From an uncultured Bacteroidales bacterium (GTDB lineage Bacteria; Bacteroidota; Bacteroidia; Bacteroidales; UBA932), in NCBI GenBank assembly GCA_947306365.1, contig CAMZGD010000010.1, forward strand, positions 1 through 64,000: DNA of 64,000 bases, in the 5' to 3' direction. Shown here in pieces: positions 1-10,492 of the stretch (positions are counted from its first letter, which is position 1; the number at the start of each line of letters is the position of its first letter). The notes below the pieces were generated by a model, which saw nothing but the letters and a program-made list of their open reading frames with translations, ran no database searches and was not told where the DNA came from. The translations under genes were made by a program, and so were the position numbers.

Positions 1-2162
1 GCGCGCTGGCCGGGAAGTTCTCGGCGACGGTGACGGTGCCGGACAGCGGCAGCGGGAGCATCGCGTACAGCTACGCGGCGGACGACGTGACGGACGCGGT
101 GGAGCTCACGTTCCTGGAAGAGGCGGGCGGCACGGACGGCATCAAGGTCGTGAAGGAATCGCCCGTCACGTTCACGGTGTTTGCGCTCCCGATCAACTAC
201 GAGGCGGGGATGAGCATCACGGTGGAGTCGGACGGGATGGACGGATCGAACCAGCGGAAGACGCTTGCGCTGAAGAACACGTCGGGCGAGTGGGTGACAT
301 TCGAGAAATGCAGGAAATACAACATCACGCTGGGCGTGCCGGGCGAATGGGAATACGTGATCGACAACCCGGCGGACATCACGCTGACGTACGAGGGCGG
401 CACGGAGAACCTGAACGGCGCGTTCAACAGCTACCGCCGGCGCCTGGACAAGTCGCAGAAGGAGAAGGTGGCGTACAAGCTGCAGTACTCGACGGACAAC
501 GGCACGACGTGGACCGACGGCCTGCCGGATTGGCTGACGTCGTCTTCCACATCGGGCTACACGGGCAGCTACGAGAGCGACGACGTCCTCTCGCTGACGA
601 TGGCGGCGCAGACGAACTCCGCGGGGACCAATGAACATACGACGGCGCTTCAGGGCGCTACTGCCAAGAGCGGCTTCGACCTTTCGACGGTCAACGTGGC
701 CACCGGGGCGACCGTCAGCCGTACGACGGCCAACTGCTATGTGGTGCAGGCCTCGGGCACGTACAAGTTCCCGCTGGTCTACGGCAACGGCGTGGTGGGC
801 GGCATGGTGAATGCGTCAGCTTATACGACTGGGGCTTCCGGTAACGACGATTCCTTCCCGGACCGTCTCGTCAATGCACACGATACGAAAATACAGAGTC
901 CCTACATCCTCAACGACCTCGGACTGGCTGCGAGCGATGTCGAGGCGGCAATCGTCTGGACGGACGTGCCCGGCCTGATCGAGAAGAGCAGCGTCACGGT
1001 GACGGGTTCCGGCGACGACATCTACATCAACTTCACAGTTCCCCAGGCCTCCATCCGTCAGGGCAACGCGGTGATCGCGCTCAAGGAAAAGTTAGACGGC
1101 ACTATCCTCTGGAGCTGGCATATCTGGGTGACCGACCGTAATCTTGCACAGACTGTGCCGGCAGGCGACTACCAGTTCGCACCGTACAACGTCGGCTGGG
1201 TCGACGGGGAATACTTCGAGAAATACGATGCCCGTAACTGCCGCGTGCGTGCCGTGCAGACGCCGGCCGGCGGTGCGACGGGCGCCACTTCCGCGGAAGC
1301 CACCATCACCCAGACGGAAAAGCTCGACTATGTGATGGACAACAACCCGTATTTCCAGTGGGGGCGCAAAGACCCCCTCCAGGCCACTACTGGCATCATA
1401 ATCGGAGAAAAAGTTGTTGAGGGGCAAACCGTTCATGTAAAAAGCAGAAAAACCTGGTATGACGCGGACGGGAATGTGTGGGTTGACGACGATACCGACT
1501 GGTCTGTCACCTGGGCGTTAGAGGCGATACGAATCGGCAATGCCATCCGAACTCCGTACAAAGCATATACGAATTCGACCAATCCCAACTCAGCTCCTTC
1601 TTGGTTCCTACCCTTCTGGTTAACCATGTGGAATACGGGATATACCAGCTCGTCCGACGACGATACACCGGTCGTCAAGACCGTTTACGACCCTTCGCCT
1701 GTGGGATATAAAGTGCCGAACATGGGGGTATGGAACTACTTGATCAGTCTCGTCGGAACCACCGACATTCCCAAGTCTGCCTTCACCCTTGATCCCGATC
1801 CGCTGCATTATCGAGGTTTTACTTACCAGGGAAACTATTTCTCAGCCATCTACAACTTCTGGGGATACAATACAGTCTATGGTACAGGCCACTGCTACAT
1901 GTCGGCAACGCCTTTTAATCAAGCGACGCCGAAAGGGTTGTATCTGTATTTGGCCGATGCCTATTTTGCTGAAGGATATTTTCCGGAGCGGCTGCTTAAT
2001 TTTGGGTTTAAATCAGACGATTCTCCTGCTGCAGGCTGTCTTTCTGTCCGTCCGATCAAGGAAGACGCGTCGCTGCTGTTCGGCGCAACGACGGGCGGCC
2101 AGCAGAGCGGCGGCGAGTACAACGGCAGCCAACTGAACAACGGCTGGGGGGACGGCAACTAG
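1..2162 (+). CDS. Fimbrillin-family (Mfa-like) surface protein, 5' end outside the window
   Basis: The reading frame is open from base 3, so the N-terminus, including any lipoprotein signal, lies upstream; the internal GTG at 30 is not a credible start. About 719 residues are visible. They align along their length with the next gene: both carry TVNVATGATV, an NCYVV motif, FPLVYGNGV, QGNA and WSWHIWVTD in the same order, and both have the phrase YDPSPVGYK near the C-terminus. This layout is known from large fimbrillin-family proteins of Bacteroidales, which are exported as lipoproteins and used as fimbrial subunits or tip components. The last part, from about base 1400, is visibly AT-richer than the GC-rich first half. 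The extreme C-terminus is rich in Gly, Asn and Gln. An exact role (stalk, tip or adhesin) cannot be read from sequence. Confidence 0.8.
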   Translation, partial: ALAGKFSATVTVPDSGSGSIAYSYAADDVTDAVELTFLEEAGGTDGIKVVKESPVTFTVFALPINYEAGMSITVESDGMDGSNQRKTLALKNTSGEWVTFEKCRKYNITLGVPGEWEYVIDNPADITLTYEGGTENLNGAFNSYRRRLDKSQKEKVAYKLQYSTDNGTTWTDGLPDWLTSSSTSGYTGSYESDDVLSLTMAAQTNSAGTNEHTTALQGATAKSGFDLSTVNVATGATVSRTTANCYVVQASGTYKFPLVYGNGVVGGMVNASAYTTGASGNDDSFPDRLVNAHDTKIQSPYILNDLGLAASDVEAAIVWTDVPGLIEKSSVTVTGSGDDIYINFTVPQASIRQGNAVIALKEKLDGTILWSWHIWVTDRNLAQTVPAGDYQFAPYNVGWVDGEYFEKYDARNCRVRAVQTPAGGATGATSAEATITQTEKLDYVMDNNPYFQWGRKDPLQATTGIIIGEKVVEGQTVHVKSRKTWYDADGNVWVDDDTDWSVTWALEAIRIGNAIRTPYKAYTNSTNPNSAPSWFLPFWLTMWNTGYTSSSDDDTPVVKTVYDPSPVGYKVPNMGVWNYLISLVGTTDIPKSAFTLDPDPLHYRGFTYQGNYFSAIYNFWGYNTVYGTGHCYMSATPFNQATPKGLYLYLADAYFAEGYFPERLLNFGFKSDDSPAAGCLSVRPIKEDASLLFGATTGGQQSGGEYNGSQLNNGWGDGN

Positions 2163-2201
2163 AATAAGGGCAGAGCGATGAACATAAAAGAAAGGAAGAT
2201 C

Positions 2202-4991
2202 ATGAAACATACATTCATTTCCCGGAGTTTGGCAATCGGCTGCCTGTCAGCCGTCCTGGTTCTGTGTGCGTGCGGCCGCGAGGACATCGTCCCGACGCCG
2301 TCGGACGGCACGATCACCTTCGGCGCGTCGTCGTCGTGGCGCAATTTCCCGGACACGAAGACGGCGTACAGCGGCGAGCTGCTGACGGTGTCTGGGAGCA
2401 AGTACGAGCGGATCGACTGGGTGCCGGGGTACGACCGCGTGCGGATCGTGTCGAACGCGGCATCGACGTCGGGCGGCGCGGACTACGCGGACTACGCGGT
2501 GCAGGCGGTGTCGGGGACGAACGCCTCGGGCGAGGTGGAGAGCCCCGCTGCGCTGTCGCCGGTCTCGGGCGGGCTGAAGTGGAGCGGCGAGGAGCAGGCG
2601 CACTATTTCTATGCGCTGTATCCGTCGCCGACAATGACGTCGGAGTACGAGCGTCTGGTGCCGGAGGGATACGCCTCGGTGACGATGACCACGTCGGGAG
2701 GGACGCCCGCTGCGGCGTACAGCCTGGTGGTGCCGTCGTCGCAGCCGTATGCGGCGCTGGTGCGCGACGAGGACAACAGACTGTACGAATACAAGCCGGA
2801 CATGAACCTGGCGTATATGTCCGCCGCAGCGAAGGCCAATGCAGGCGTATATGACGGCGTGTCGCTGCAGTTCCGTCCGCTGGTGTCGACGTACGAGTTC
2901 ACGGTGATGGCGGCGGACGCCTCGGCGGAGAACCTGACGCTGACGGCGGTGACGCTGACCTCGTCGGCGGGCTACCTGTCGGGAAGCTTCACGACGACGG
3001 TGGGCCCGGACGGCAGCTTCAGTGCGCCGGAGCTGGGCTCGGACAAGAGCAATACGGTGACGGTGCCGGTACCTGCGGGCGCCGACCGCAAGGCGCTGTC
3101 GCAGAGCGACGGGATCCGGGTGACGCTATTCGCGCTGCCGGTCGAGCCGGACGCGTCGGAGACGCTGACGCTGGACCTGACGTTCGTGGACGCCTCGAAT
3201 GCGGAGGTCCACCGTACGCTGCCGCTGGTGACGACGGACAACACGCCGATCACCCTGCCGGCGGGCATGAAGCTGTATGTCCGGAGCCTGGGCGTTCCGG
3301 GCCAGTGGACCTATTACCTCGACGACCCGAGTCCGGTGACGCTGCCGTACACGGGTACGATGTACGAGACGGCCTCGCTGGGCACGGCATTCAAGAGCTA
3401 CAAGCAGCTGGGCACGGGCGAGGATGCGGTCAAGCGTGCGGTGCCGTACAAGCTGCAATACTCGACGGACAACGGCACGACGTGGAGCGACACGCCGCCG
3501 ACGTGGCTGCCGGATGCCCCGACGGCGTCTGAAGGCAGCGTCACGGGCGAAACCCTTCCGCTGGAGATGGAGGCGCAGTACAACACGGGGACGGACGGTC
3601 ACCGGGATATTTTGATGCGCCGTGACACCGTCGGGGAAGAAGATAATCCGTTCGACCTGTCGACGGTCAACGTGGCGACGGGAGCGACGGTGGCCCGCAC
3701 GACGGCCAACTGCTACGTGGTGAGCGCCCCCGGCTACTACAAGTTCCCGCTGGTCTATGGCAACGGGGTGAAGAACGGAGCGGTGAACGAGAGCGCCTAT
3801 TATCAGGCGAATCCGCCTGCAGATGTTTCTATGTACAATCAGTATTTAACCCGTTATAAAGACCATTTGGACCAAGACATCACCGATCCGTACATTACAA
3901 ATACTTATACTGGAACTCTGTCGGCCGAGCTTCTCTGGACCGATGCGATCGGGCTGGTGACGAATGTCGACGTTACGGGTTCCGGAGAGGATGCCTGCAT
4001 TACCTTCACAGTTCCGAAAGACCGCATCTGCCAGGGAAACGCCCTGATATCGCTGCAGGTCGGCGGCACGACGGTATGGAGCTGGCACATCTGGGTGACC
4101 GACGAGAATTTGACGAACGTGAAGACCGGAGGAGGCTCCTATTATTTCAGCCCGGTCGATGTCGGCTGGTGCGAAGGCCGAATGGAAGTTTATGCCGAGC
4201 GTACCTGCCTGGTGCGGGCGGTGCAGACGGAGACGGGGGGGCTTACGACGTCCGATGACCACGTACAGGCCATTAATCAGACAGAAACGAACATTCAGAC
4301 GCTGGGAAACAGTCCTTTCTATGAACATGGCCGTAAAGATCCGGTTCAGGCCGCTGCGGGTTTGGCGGACAATTCAAGTAAAGTTTATTATGGTCCCAAC
4401 GCCTTCTTTAATCAAAAGTACGATACATCGGGTCCTGTTTCTATTGGAACAGCCGTCCAGCATCCTGATACATGGTATTATGGCACCTCTGTCTTTGGAT
4501 GGTGTTCGGAACACTATGCCAACCTTTGGGATTCCGGTGCGATTACAATTACGGTAGATACCGAGGGACATGATCCTGTGGCATCTATGATTACCAAGTC
4601 TATTTATGATCCCTCTCCAGTTGGATATAAGATCCCTTCGGTCTGGCCTTTCTGGACAATGCCTAACGGAAGCTGGGAGTCCGCTGACGTTGCGTCTTTT
4701 ACCCAAGCAGGTAGATGGTCCTCAGATGGATTGTTCTTTCCGGCTTCTGGCGCGTATTCTTATGCTAATGACGGAGGCGTGCCGCAGCATAGTTCAATTG
4801 GTATAACAATCGAATATTGGTATGGGCATTTCATGAATGCGGCTGGAACTGGCTATTCATCTACCAGAACTCATGTCCATGAGTCATTAAATGGTAGAAC
4901 TGCGTCCACGTGGGTAGCTTTTCCTGTACGTTCCACCCTCGACACCTTCTCCGTCACGGGTGAAGACCTGGGCGGCTGGGACACGGAGTAA
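2202..4991 (+). CDS. Large fimbrillin-family lipoprotein, paralogue of the preceding gene
   Basis: The preferred start is the ATG at 2202, which gives a basic, hydrophobic signal peptide ending in a lipobox (VLCAC, Cys about residue 24). An in-frame ATG at 2178 would only add a charged tail. The mature protein is about 905 residues. The N-terminal part has the FimA/Mfa-like layout, with a DTKTAYSG segment followed by IDWVPG. The middle matches the preceding gene closely (TVNVATGATV, NCYVV, WSWHIWVTD). The C-terminal 220 residues (from about base 4260) are AT-richer, aromatic-rich and more diverged, and end in a FPVRS segment like the SVRPI end of its neighbour. It probably reaches the cell surface and is assembled into, or caps, a fimbria. 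Tandem paralogues suggest duplication with divergence of the exposed end. Confidence 0.85.
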   Translation: MKHTFISRSLAIGCLSAVLVLCACGREDIVPTPSDGTITFGASSSWRNFPDTKTAYSGELLTVSGSKYERIDWVPGYDRVRIVSNAASTSGGADYADYAVQAVSGTNASGEVESPAALSPVSGGLKWSGEEQAHYFYALYPSPTMTSEYERLVPEGYASVTMTTSGGTPAAAYSLVVPSSQPYAALVRDEDNRLYEYKPDMNLAYMSAAAKANAGVYDGVSLQFRPLVSTYEFTVMAADASAENLTLTAVTLTSSAGYLSGSFTTTVGPDGSFSAPELGSDKSNTVTVPVPAGADRKALSQSDGIRVTLFALPVEPDASETLTLDLTFVDASNAEVHRTLPLVTTDNTPITLPAGMKLYVRSLGVPGQWTYYLDDPSPVTLPYTGTMYETASLGTAFKSYKQLGTGEDAVKRAVPYKLQYSTDNGTTWSDTPPTWLPDAPTASEGSVTGETLPLEMEAQYNTGTDGHRDILMRRDTVGEEDNPFDLSTVNVATGATVARTTANCYVVSAPGYYKFPLVYGNGVKNGAVNESAYYQANPPADVSMYNQYLTRYKDHLDQDITDPYITNTYTGTLSAELLWTDAIGLVTNVDVTGSGEDACITFTVPKDRICQGNALISLQVGGTTVWSWHIWVTDENLTNVKTGGGSYYFSPVDVGWCEGRMEVYAERTCLVRAVQTETGGLTTSDDHVQAINQTETNIQTLGNSPFYEHGRKDPVQAAAGLADNSSKVYYGPNAFFNQKYDTSGPVSIGTAVQHPDTWYYGTSVFGWCSEHYANLWDSGAITITVDTEGHDPVASMITKSIYDPSPVGYKIPSVWPFWTMPNGSWESADVASFTQAGRWSSDGLFFPASGAYSYANDGGVPQHSSIGITIEYWYGHFMNAAGTGYSSTRTHVHESLNGRTASTWVAFPVRSTLDTFSVTGEDLGGWDTE

Positions 4992-5024
4992 TTATGGTTA
5001 TTATCAAGATAAATAATAGTGCTT

Positions 5025-6362
5025 ATGAAATATAGCGTATTATTCGGACTGTTTGCGGCAGCGGCGCTTGCCGTTGCGACCCTGCCGGGTTGCACACCCG
5101 AAGGGATGGGCGGTGACGAACCGCAGGAAGCGGAACTCCGTGTCGTGACGATCGGCACCCTGTTTGAGGGTGCGGCCACCAAGGCTGAGATTGGCAACGA
5201 CCTGAAATTCAGCTGGACGCCCGGCGACGAGATTGCGGTCTATGCGGGCGACCAGTACTATACGTCCTTGCCGTATCATTCGGCCAATCAGTTCAGCGTG
5301 GCGCTTTCGGGCACCCGCACGAACTACGCGGTGTATCCCGCCGTCTGCGCCGACAACGACGGCGCCACGGCGGCGAACCTGAAGGTCACGCTTCCTGATT
5401 CGTACGACCTGGCGGGGAAGGATGACTTCTATTCCCCGCTGCCGATGATCGCCGTCAACAGGGAAGGCGCTGACCTGGCCTTCAAGCACCTGGGCGGTCT
5501 GCTCCGCCTGACGGTGGAGAATGTTCCCGACGACGCGACCACCATCAAGGTGGACCTCGGCCACCGCATCACCGGCTCGTTCGATGTGCTGTATCCCGAT
5601 GTGGAAGGCGGATCCCTCATCCAAACGGACAATGCAACCACCGGTACGTATGTCTCATTCACCAACTTTACGCGGGATGCAGATTCCAAGGTGGTGCTCA
5701 ACATACCGATTCCTGTCGGAACCTATTCGGGCGTAACTGTCACGGCGCTCGATGCTAACGGGGAGATTTCCTCCGTCAGTGAATTGTTCGCGCACGAATG
5801 GTCCTGCGCCCGCAAGCGCGGCAAGCAGTTCGACGCGGAAATCGCCACCTTCTCCCTGGCCGTCACCCTTCAGGTGGCCGACTGGGCCGACGGCGGCACG
5901 ACGACGATCGATTATCAGGATGCCGCCCATGCAAGGAGCTTCTCTTTCCACGACGAAACGCATCCGACCTATCCGAGTTCGGGCGTGACCATCAATATGT
6001 CGGCTTGGAATGTCACTTTCAATTCCCTGACAGGCGTGTTCTATCTTTCCTTCTCGATTGATTCGCCGAACGGCGCTTCGTGGAGCGTTCAGATGGAAGA
6101 TCCCAGCGGGTATTTCCTGCTCTATGCCATGGACGGCGACACGCCGGTGGCGCCGAGGGGTACGGTCGTTGCCAACCAGACGATCACCCTGCAGCTCCGC
6201 CCCAACCCCAGCAATATTCCGAGCTCCCGTTCGGAAGCCTACTCGATGGTCCTTCATACCTTCGTGGAGGTCGGCGACAACGCGTATAACGTCGATTCCG
6301 AAACCCAGCTGTTCAATGTGTATGACAAGCTGGCCGAATTCATCATCCCCGCTAATCAGTAA
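5025..6362 (+). CDS. Fimbrillin-family lipoprotein
   Basis: A product of 445 residues starts at the ATG at 5025; the GTG two codons earlier is less likely. The signal peptide ends in a lipobox TLPGC. After cleavage the sequence follows the fimbrillin pattern: a TKAEI segment, then FSWTPGDEIAVY and a NYAVYPAV strand, then a beta-rich FimA-like fold up to about residue 280. A separate beta-rich C-terminal region starts after TTTIDY (about residue 300) and lacks the WSWHIWVTD module of the two previous genes. The size fits a standard fimbrial subunit or anchor. Its stop codon overlaps the next start by one base, so the two are very likely translated from one message. Confidence 0.8.
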   Translation: MKYSVLFGLFAAAALAVATLPGCTPEGMGGDEPQEAELRVVTIGTLFEGAATKAEIGNDLKFSWTPGDEIAVYAGDQYYTSLPYHSANQFSVALSGTRTNYAVYPAVCADNDGATAANLKVTLPDSYDLAGKDDFYSPLPMIAVNREGADLAFKHLGGLLRLTVENVPDDATTIKVDLGHRITGSFDVLYPDVEGGSLIQTDNATTGTYVSFTNFTRDADSKVVLNIPIPVGTYSGVTVTALDANGEISSVSELFAHEWSCARKRGKQFDAEIATFSLAVTLQVADWADGGTTTIDYQDAAHARSFSFHDETHPTYPSSGVTINMSAWNVTFNSLTGVFYLSFSIDSPNGASWSVQMEDPSGYFLLYAMDGDTPVAPRGTVVANQTITLQLRPNPSNIPSSRSEAYSMVLHTFVEVGDNAYNVDSETQLFNVYDKLAEFIIPANQ

Positions 6363-8659
6363 TGCGTATGAAAAGATTTGTCAAGATAGCCTGTGTGCTT
6401 TTGTTCGCGATGGCCACTGTGGCGGCCTGCGACCTTACGCTCGAGCCCGTCTCCGGCACCGATACGCTGGAGCTCCGGCTCGTGTGCACCGATCCCGTCG
6501 TCAAATCGACGCCCGGCGAGGATGCCTATCATGAGAATACGCTCGACCACATCGATTACTTCGTGTATGCCGAAGCAACTGGGACGACCTGTCTCAAGCA
6601 CGCACGGGTGCTCAGTTCCGCAATGGTCGACAACAGTTTCAAGGTTGCGCTCAAGGATCTCATCGATGCGGGCAGCCTGACCGACGGCGGCAAATGCTAT
6701 GTCTATGTGGTGGCCAACTGGCCCGCCACGTTCTCCGGCACGGAGAGCATCGCTGCGTTGCAGGCATTGACCGTCACCAGCACCGATTTCGACGTGAACG
6801 CTTCCAGTACCCACCGGTTCGTGATGGACAGCGAATCGGCCGTGGAAGCCAATGTAACGAGCTCTGGCTCGACAGCCACCGTTAATCTCTACCGCCTGGC
6901 CGCCAAGCTGACGATGCAGGTCAAGATTCCGGAGAGCATCCTTTCCGGAGAAAAGACGTACACGCCAGACCGGAACTCCCTGCAGGTGTATTACCTGTAT
7001 GCCACGAAGCAGGGCACGCTCGACGGCGCGCGGATGACGTACAGCGATGCTACGAAAGCCTACTTTTTCAACTATCCGCCGCGCCATGTCGATGTTCCCG
7101 AAACGGTTGTCGATGGCAAGTACACGGCCACGGCATCCCCGTTCTACACCTATCCTGAAGCGTGGGTGAGCAAGGACATCAGCGCGCCGTACTTCAAGGT
7201 GGTGCTCAGCTGGTCGGACGGTGAGAATAGCAAGCCCTACTACTATAAGGTGATCCTGCCCGAATCGATGAACGGCCAGGTCGACCGCAACACGCTTTAC
7301 CAATTCGTGATGAACATGGGCGTGCTCGGCAGCGAGACCGACGAAGGCGCTGTGGAACTCGAAGGCTCCTTCTACGTGGTGAACTGGAAAACCGGCGTGG
7401 AGATCGGTACCAGCTCCAACAAGATCACCCGCGGCGATTATCTCGAAATCCCCAACGATACCTACTATATCTACGCCGGCAATTCCATCGAGATTCCCAT
7501 CACATCGAGCCACAATCTTGCCATCAGCAGTTCCGCCACGCGCGTGACGGGTGCCGACTGGTATGATTATTCCAATACGACGCCGACGCACTACACGGGT
7601 CAAAATGGTGTAAACAATTTGCGGAATAGCGCGACGATCACGTCTTCCGGCCGCAACTCGCTCACCTTCACGCATCCGCTGGTTTCCATCGCGGAAGCTT
7701 CGACCACCAACAAGCCGGATGTTTCCGTGTTCCAGTTCACTGTCCGTGTGCAGAATGAAGCGGGTCTGTCCAAGACGATTACGATCATCCAGTATCCGGC
7801 GCTGATGATTGAGAGTTACCCGAATTCGGTTGTGAATAATAAGGGGGGCGTGTATGTCAATTACTATAAAAATGGCAGTAACGAGCGTAACGGATACGAG
7901 TACTCAAACGGTAATAATCCGAGATGGATCGGTGGTGTGAATGGACTGGGGTCATCAGTAAACAACCGCAATACCAATATGTATGTGGTCTCTACTTCCG
8001 TAGCGCCCGATGCTAATTCACTGATCGCCGATCCGCGTTCTGCCACCATCAGCTACTGCGGCGAGAACAATTACATTTGGTCTTCCCCGCAAGGTTATGA
8101 TATTTCCTCGGGTACGCAGCGCCGTTTGCGGTATTATTATCCCTCCGACCCCAGTGATGGCGGCAAAAACAGAATCGCACCCAAGTTCCGCATCGCCTCT
8201 TCATATGGGCGGATTACGATGAATGGTAGTGTGTATCTGACATATAACGAATCCTTGAAGCGTTGTGCTACTTATCAGGAAGACGGCTATCCTGCCGGTC
8301 GCTGGCGGGTGCCCACCAAGGCTGAGATTGAGTTTATGATTACGCTTTCGAATTTAGGGGTTATACCTTCTTTGTTTACTCCGACGGATCCGACTACTGG
8401 TAATTATTGGTGGAACACTCGACCTAATTATGATGAAGGAGGCTATTGGTGCGCGGATGGTGGTGTGATCTATCCATGGAATGCGCAGAGTTCAATTACA
8501 GGTAATTGGGTAGATTATTTGTCTGCGACTGAGTTGGCGAATAATGATGATGCAATGAAAACCAACGGTGTCCGTTGCGTTTACGACGATTGGTACTGGG
8601 GAAGCGAAAGTATCTCCACTAAGACCCGTTTCACCTGGGGTGATGCACAGATTCAATAA
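6362..8659 (+). CDS. Large fimbrial lipoprotein with a C-terminal tip-like domain
   Basis: The ATG at 6362 overlaps the previous TAA by one base; ATG at 6368 is an alternative. The signal peptide ends in TVAAC (Cys about residue 23). The N-terminal half (HIDYFVYAEA, then KCYVYVVANWP) resembles the Mfa1/FimA-type fold in which a short hydrophobic donor segment links subunits. The last 280 residues are different. They contain a Cys-containing stretch at about 634-654 (RCATYQEDGYPAGRWRVPT) and end with GVRCVYDDWYW. This type of end occurs in large Bacteroidales fimbrial tip proteins and resembles FISUMP-like modules. Bases 7810-8530 are AT-richer than the first half, as in the two first genes. 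I infer a tip adhesin; its ligand is unknown. Confidence 0.7.
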   Translation: MRMKRFVKIACVLLFAMATVAACDLTLEPVSGTDTLELRLVCTDPVVKSTPGEDAYHENTLDHIDYFVYAEATGTTCLKHARVLSSAMVDNSFKVALKDLIDAGSLTDGGKCYVYVVANWPATFSGTESIAALQALTVTSTDFDVNASSTHRFVMDSESAVEANVTSSGSTATVNLYRLAAKLTMQVKIPESILSGEKTYTPDRNSLQVYYLYATKQGTLDGARMTYSDATKAYFFNYPPRHVDVPETVVDGKYTATASPFYTYPEAWVSKDISAPYFKVVLSWSDGENSKPYYYKVILPESMNGQVDRNTLYQFVMNMGVLGSETDEGAVELEGSFYVVNWKTGVEIGTSSNKITRGDYLEIPNDTYYIYAGNSIEIPITSSHNLAISSSATRVTGADWYDYSNTTPTHYTGQNGVNNLRNSATITSSGRNSLTFTHPLVSIAEASTTNKPDVSVFQFTVRVQNEAGLSKTITIIQYPALMIESYPNSVVNNKGGVYVNYYKNGSNERNGYEYSNGNNPRWIGGVNGLGSSVNNRNTNMYVVSTSVAPDANSLIADPRSATISYCGENNYIWSSPQGYDISSGTQRRLRYYYPSDPSDGGKNRIAPKFRIASSYGRITMNGSVYLTYNESLKRCATYQEDGYPAGRWRVPTKAEIEFMITLSNLGVIPSLFTPTDPTTGNYWWNTRPNYDEGGYWCADGGVIYPWNAQSSITGNWVDYLSATELANNDDAMKTNGVRCVYDDWYWGSESISTKTRFTWGDAQIQ

Positions 8660-8671
8660 GGAGGACAACGT

Positions 8672-10486
8672 ATGAAAAAGATATCTCTCATTTTCACGAT
8701 GCTTCTGCTGCTGGGTGCAGCGGCCTGCAACGAACCGAACCTCGTCGATCAACCGATAGGGGAAGACGGTCCGCTGGTGACAGTCTTGTTAAATGTGCAA
8801 CTGCCCGAGGCCGTGGCGACCAAGGCGATGAGCAATGCGCCCCAGATTGAATCGGTGTGGGTGGCGGAATTCGGTGCTGCCGGCTATTTCAAGCGCTGGG
8901 TCAAGGCCGAGCCGGTGGATGGACATATCACGACAAACGGCAATGAACTGCGGGCGAAGGCTTATACGGTTCAACTGCCGATTTCCGGCGCGGAACAGCG
9001 GTTCCACATCATCGCCGGCCTGTATGGTGCGAGTGAAGTGCCGCCGACCTTTACCGGCCAGACGGAAGTCGAAGCCATCAACAGCATTGAGACGACCAAT
9101 GGGCAATGTGCTTACTGGCAGCGGATCGTGGTGCCGAACGGCATCCGCGGCACGAAGGACGGGGAACAATACATCGTAACGCCGGAATCCCAGGCGTATT
9201 TCGAGAACGTTCCGCTGGTGCGGAACTTTGCGAAAGTCGTTTTCGAGAATGCCGCCAAGGCATTTACGGTGGTGCAATACGCCCTGGTCAACGCCCCCGC
9301 TTCCGGTAAGGTGGCGCCCTATGATGCCACGACGCACAGTTTCGTGGAAGCTTATGACAAAGCCCACGTCGAGTCGCTTAGTTTTGGGACCCTTTACAAC
9401 GAGGGCGCCGGCTATAAGCCCCAGAACGTGAACGTTCCCAAGTCGACCAATGTCAATAGCCTGACCTTCAAGCGACCGGGTGATTCGGATCCGTATCTCT
9501 ATATGTACGAGCGTCCGCTTCCCAAGTCCAATCCGACCTGCGTGCTGGTGGAAGTGCGCCGGGACAATTCAAGATACGAATGGTTCAAGATCGAGCTGCT
9601 CGACCAGAGCCGCTACGTGCCCATCTACCGCGACTTCGAGTATCGCGTCAATGTTTACTACATCGACGGTACCGGGGAGACCAGCACTACGCAGGGTAAT
9701 ATGACGGCGGCCCAGAAAGCCCTCGACGGTCCTGCGTTCGGCGATGTGTCGGCCTCGCTGGAAACGGCCAGCCTGACCACCATCACCGATGGTGTGAGCA
9801 CGCTGACGGTCGGCTTTACCGACTATACTTCCGATAAGACGGAAGGTGAGACCAAGCCTTTGACCTACTCGTTCACGACCACCCAGACCAGTCCTTCCCC
9901 GACGATCACGGTCGAACTGCTCGATGCGGGCAGCGGTGCGGTGCTCTCATCGTTTACCCCGTATTCGGGTTCGGCTACGAGCGGTACGGTCAATGTCCCG
10001 CTGGCGGCCGCGACCTCCACGCTGAAGAAGAGCGTGGTGCGGGTGTCGGGCAAGGCGTCGGACAATGCGCGGCTGTTGTACCGCAACATCAATTTCCGGG
10101 TGCTCGGCCCGCAGGATTTCGGCACGGGTTCTTCGCTTTCCGGCGGCACGGCGATCAACAGCGACGTGACCCTCACCCTCGAGATTCCCGAGGACCTGGG
10201 CCAGTCGATTTTCCCGCTGACCTTCCTCATCGAGGCGGCCGACAATTCGTTGAGCGCTACCGACAGCGACCTGCCGGTCCAGACCGGGACCTCGCCGTTC
10301 GGCACCGGCAAGAAGACGTTCTGGTTCGTCAAGACGCTGAATTATTCCGACTATTACAAGGACGGTAATTATATTACCTCCATCGTGTGCAACTTCAAGC
10401 GCAACAAGACTGTCTCGTCCGGTTCCACGACGGTCCACGTCAAGAACCAGGAAGGACGTTTCAATCCTAAAGACTTTACGCTTTAG
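8672..10486 (+). CDS. Fimbrial accessory lipoprotein (DUF4906-like N-terminus)
   Basis: The product has 604 residues with a signal peptide and a lipobox (GAAAC). A Shine-Dalgarno-like AAGGAGG at 8658-8664 lies directly before the ATG at 8672, which is unusual for this phylum and supports the start. After the signal, the protein has a VATKAM segment and SVWVAEFGAAGYFKRW, a pattern I associate with fimbrial accessory lipoproteins of Bacteroidales; the family name is from memory and uncertain. The C-terminal half is beta-rich, Ser/Thr-rich and resembles Ig-like repeats (TFLIEAADNSLSATD). It lies 12 bp after the putative tip protein, so a structural or assembly role in the same fimbria is likely. 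No catalytic motif is visible. Confidence 0.65.
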   Translation: MKKISLIFTMLLLLGAAACNEPNLVDQPIGEDGPLVTVLLNVQLPEAVATKAMSNAPQIESVWVAEFGAAGYFKRWVKAEPVDGHITTNGNELRAKAYTVQLPISGAEQRFHIIAGLYGASEVPPTFTGQTEVEAINSIETTNGQCAYWQRIVVPNGIRGTKDGEQYIVTPESQAYFENVPLVRNFAKVVFENAAKAFTVVQYALVNAPASGKVAPYDATTHSFVEAYDKAHVESLSFGTLYNEGAGYKPQNVNVPKSTNVNSLTFKRPGDSDPYLYMYERPLPKSNPTCVLVEVRRDNSRYEWFKIELLDQSRYVPIYRDFEYRVNVYYIDGTGETSTTQGNMTAAQKALDGPAFGDVSASLETASLTTITDGVSTLTVGFTDYTSDKTEGETKPLTYSFTTTQTSPSPTITVELLDAGSGAVLSSFTPYSGSATSGTVNVPLAAATSTLKKSVVRVSGKASDNARLLYRNINFRVLGPQDFGTGSSLSGGTAINSDVTLTLEIPEDLGQSIFPLTFLIEAADNSLSATDSDLPVQTGTSPFGTGKKTFWFVKTLNYSDYYKDGNYITSIVCNFKRNKTVSSGSTTVHVKNQEGRFNPKDFTL

Positions 10487-10492
10487 CAGCCG

